Source: Caryophanales bacterium UBA7642
GTDB lineage: Bacteria; Bacillota_I; Bacilli_A; RFN20; CAG-288
Assembly: GCA_002483745.1 (NCBI GenBank)
Contig: DLIM01000031.1
Location: 12,914-19,524, forward strand
Reading direction: 5' to 3'
DNA length: 6,611 nt
Positions 5,256 through 6,611 of this stretch are shown here, piece by piece. A program made the position numbers and the translations under genes. Every line of letters starts with the position of its first letter. Position 1 is the stretch's first letter. The notes under the pieces were generated by a model, which was given only the letters and a program-made list of their open reading frames with translations, searched no databases and was not told the DNA's origin.

Positions 5256-6611
5256 TTATTTGTCTCCTCCAGAAGGGTTTTCGCCCTCGCTTCCTTTAGA
5301 GTCTTCTTTTTGCTTGATATTGAACTTCTCAGCTTTCTTGATATCGCTTTGAGTGGCTTCTTTCTTTTTAGTTGGATTATTGATGACTACCTGTGGATAG
5401 GAGATAGAGATGTCATTTTCGTTGAATACCTTCAATAGCTCTCTATTAAGGTCTCTAACAAGCTGGATACGATTCTCTTCCTTGCATTCAGCAATGATGG
5501 AGATTTCGATGTTGCTTTCACCAAATTTAGTGATTCCTTTATAGTAAGGACCTTCCGTGATGGTCTTAAACTTTTCTTTCATCTTTGGCAGTTCTTTAGC
5601 TAGAACTGCTTCAATTCTATCTATAGATTCGTTATAGTCAAATCCCATAGTGACAGATGCCCAAGAATATTCTTTAGTCATATTGACGACTCCCGAGATA
5701 TCCGAGTTGTTGAAGATTTTGATGTTTTGGGATAGGTCTTCGATTTTAGTGGCTCTAATGCCAATCTCTAAAACTGTTCCTCGCCAATCTCCGACTGTAA
5801 CAATATCACCTACTCTGAACTCACCTTCAAAGACGATGAAGATACCGGCAATGATATCTTTGATGAGTGACTGGGAACCAAAGCCAACTACTAAAGTTAG
5901 GATTCCTGCTGAGGTCAGAATAGAAGTGGTGTTTACTCCTAACAGGTATAAAGAATTGAAGACCAGGCCAATAACAGTACCGTATTTGATGAAGGATTCT
6001 ATTAGTCGGCCAATAGTTTCAGTTCTAGCTCCTAAGTTACTGGATACTAGCAAAATCAAAGTTCTGACGATTGCTGAAATAACTAATACTGAGATAAAGA
6101 GCAAAATTATAGCCGTAATACTGAAGAGGTTGACACCTCTTTCAAATTCGTTATTGATGATGAAGTAGATTAAAGATTCATCCAAGGGTGTGGATTTTGC
6201 AATGATCAGGAAGATTAAAACGATTATGGCTAAGACTAAAGCATAACCTTTAAGGATTGTGCTCATCTTTTGCTCACCGGTTTTTTGAACCCAAGGAATA
6301 TTATTTCCTTTGATGTCATACCTAGAGGCAGCCGACTTAACTACTCGTTTTCTTCCATTTGTCATAGTAATGGTGACATTCTTGCCTCCATTAGTTTCAG
6401 TGACTGTAGTATTTGATAAGGAAATTTCTTTCTTGGTGGTTGAGAACTCGATGATTCCGGCTATGATCATTAAAGCAATTAAAGTAGTTAAGGTAGTGAT
6501 TAAGGCTATATTGAATTCGGTTTGGCTATAGCTGATAGATGGGATAGCTAAGTAGAGGAAATAGTCTCCGTTTGTTTCATCCTGAATAAGTAAGGAATTT
6601 ACAAAGTATTT
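5256..6611 (-). CDS. MscS-family mechanosensitive ion channel, N-terminus cut by window edge
   Basis: The visible part is 451 residues; the frame stays open to base 6611, so the true start lies outside. An internal ATG at 6470 cannot be the start, since a membrane helix (visible 33-56) runs across it. MscS channels open under membrane tension and release solutes on osmotic downshock. Four further hydrophobic segments lie at about 121-138, 161-187, 201-216 and 220-250; the last is the pore-lining TM3 with GFGSQSLIKDIIAGIFIVFE. The cytosolic beta-domain follows with FRVGDIVTVGDWRGTVLEIG and NNSDISG, then the alpha/beta domain, and from about 392 a charged tail rich in Lys, Glu and Gly with no clear fold. 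Charges place the 60-residue loop after the first visible helix in the cytosol, an addition to the minimal three-helix MscS plan. It lies upstream of fda with a 94-bp gap. Confidence 0.92.
   Translation of the reverse strand, partial: KYFVNSLLIQDETNGDYFLYLAIPSISYSQTEFNIALITTLTTLIALMIIAGIIEFSTTKKEISLSNTTVTETNGGKNVTITMTNGRKRVVKSAASRYDIKGNNIPWVQKTGEQKMSTILKGYALVLAIIVLIFLIIAKSTPLDESLIYFIINNEFERGVNLFSITAIILLFISVLVISAIVRTLILLVSSNLGARTETIGRLIESFIKYGTVIGLVFNSLYLLGVNTTSILTSAGILTLVVGFGSQSLIKDIIAGIFIVFEGEFRVGDIVTVGDWRGTVLEIGIRATKIEDLSQNIKIFNNSDISGVVNMTKEYSWASVTMGFDYNESIDRIEAVLAKELPKMKEKFKTITEGPYYKGITKFGESNIEISIIAECKEENRIQLVRDLNRELLKVFNENDISISYPQVVINNPTKKKEATQSDIKKAEKFNIKQKEDSKGSEGENPSGGDK

Noticed and set aside
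5241..5260. Hairpin AATAAC / GTTATT at the end of the MscS-type gene as its terminator
   Set aside because: Only six AT-rich pairs with one G-C, an 8-nt loop and no proper T-run on the minus strand; too weak to call a terminator.
5650..6168. Open frame of 172 codons on the plus strand opposite the MscS-type gene
   Set aside because: It lies fully opposite a well-supported membrane-channel gene and its translation shows no fold or motif; there is no convincing ribosome binding site.
6468..6470. ATG at 6470 as the start of the MscS-type gene
   Set aside because: The same frame stays open to the window edge and encodes the first part of a membrane helix that continues across this Met; no ribosome binding site precedes it.
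1..6611. CRISPR array, tRNA or rRNA genes, insertion sequence ends, toxin-antitoxin or phage genes
   Set aside because: No regularly spaced repeats, cloverleaf patterns, transposase motifs or small paired toxin/antitoxin frames were seen on either strand.

Overview
This is an AT-rich stretch of a low-GC Gram-positive (Bacillota) chromosome. TGG is used for Trp and most genes have AGGAG-like ribosome binding sites. The class I aldolase resembles the staphylococcal Fda type. Together with a LemA gene paired to a large unknown membrane protein, this suggests a Bacilli/Erysipelotrichia-like lineage. The genus cannot be fixed from the sequence alone, and nothing here indicates a phage, transposon, CRISPR or tRNA region.

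Layout. On the minus strand at the left are a GNAT acetyltransferase (927-1448) and, downstream of it, an AraC-type regulator with a C-terminal effector-binding domain (6-854). A 133-bp divergent intergenic region (1449-1581) separates these from a plus-strand pair: a 625-residue two-helix membrane protein of unknown function (1582-3459) and a LemA family protein (3531-4199). A hairpin with A and T runs on its two sides (4224-4258) lies between lemA and the convergent minus-strand gene fda, a class I fructose-bisphosphate aldolase (4274-5161). Upstream of fda on the same strand is an MscS-family mechanosensitive channel gene (5256 to the right edge). It is cut by the window, so its N-terminus is not seen.

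How the genes may work together. The GNAT and AraC genes look like a small enzyme-plus-regulator unit. The 625-residue protein and LemA are the most interesting part. Predicted topology places the bulk of both proteins on the cytosolic side of the membrane, and the strong ribosome binding site and CGT-rich arginine codons of lemA point to high expression. The aldolase is glycolytic and the channel is an osmotic safety valve, and their adjacency does not by itself imply a shared function. Two dyad-symmetric sequences sit on probable extended -10 promoters, one before the 625-residue gene (1542-1558) and one before fda (5186-5213). Both are candidate operators. I found no clearly new defence or mobile system. 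The best candidate for under-described biology is the LemA-linked membrane protein.
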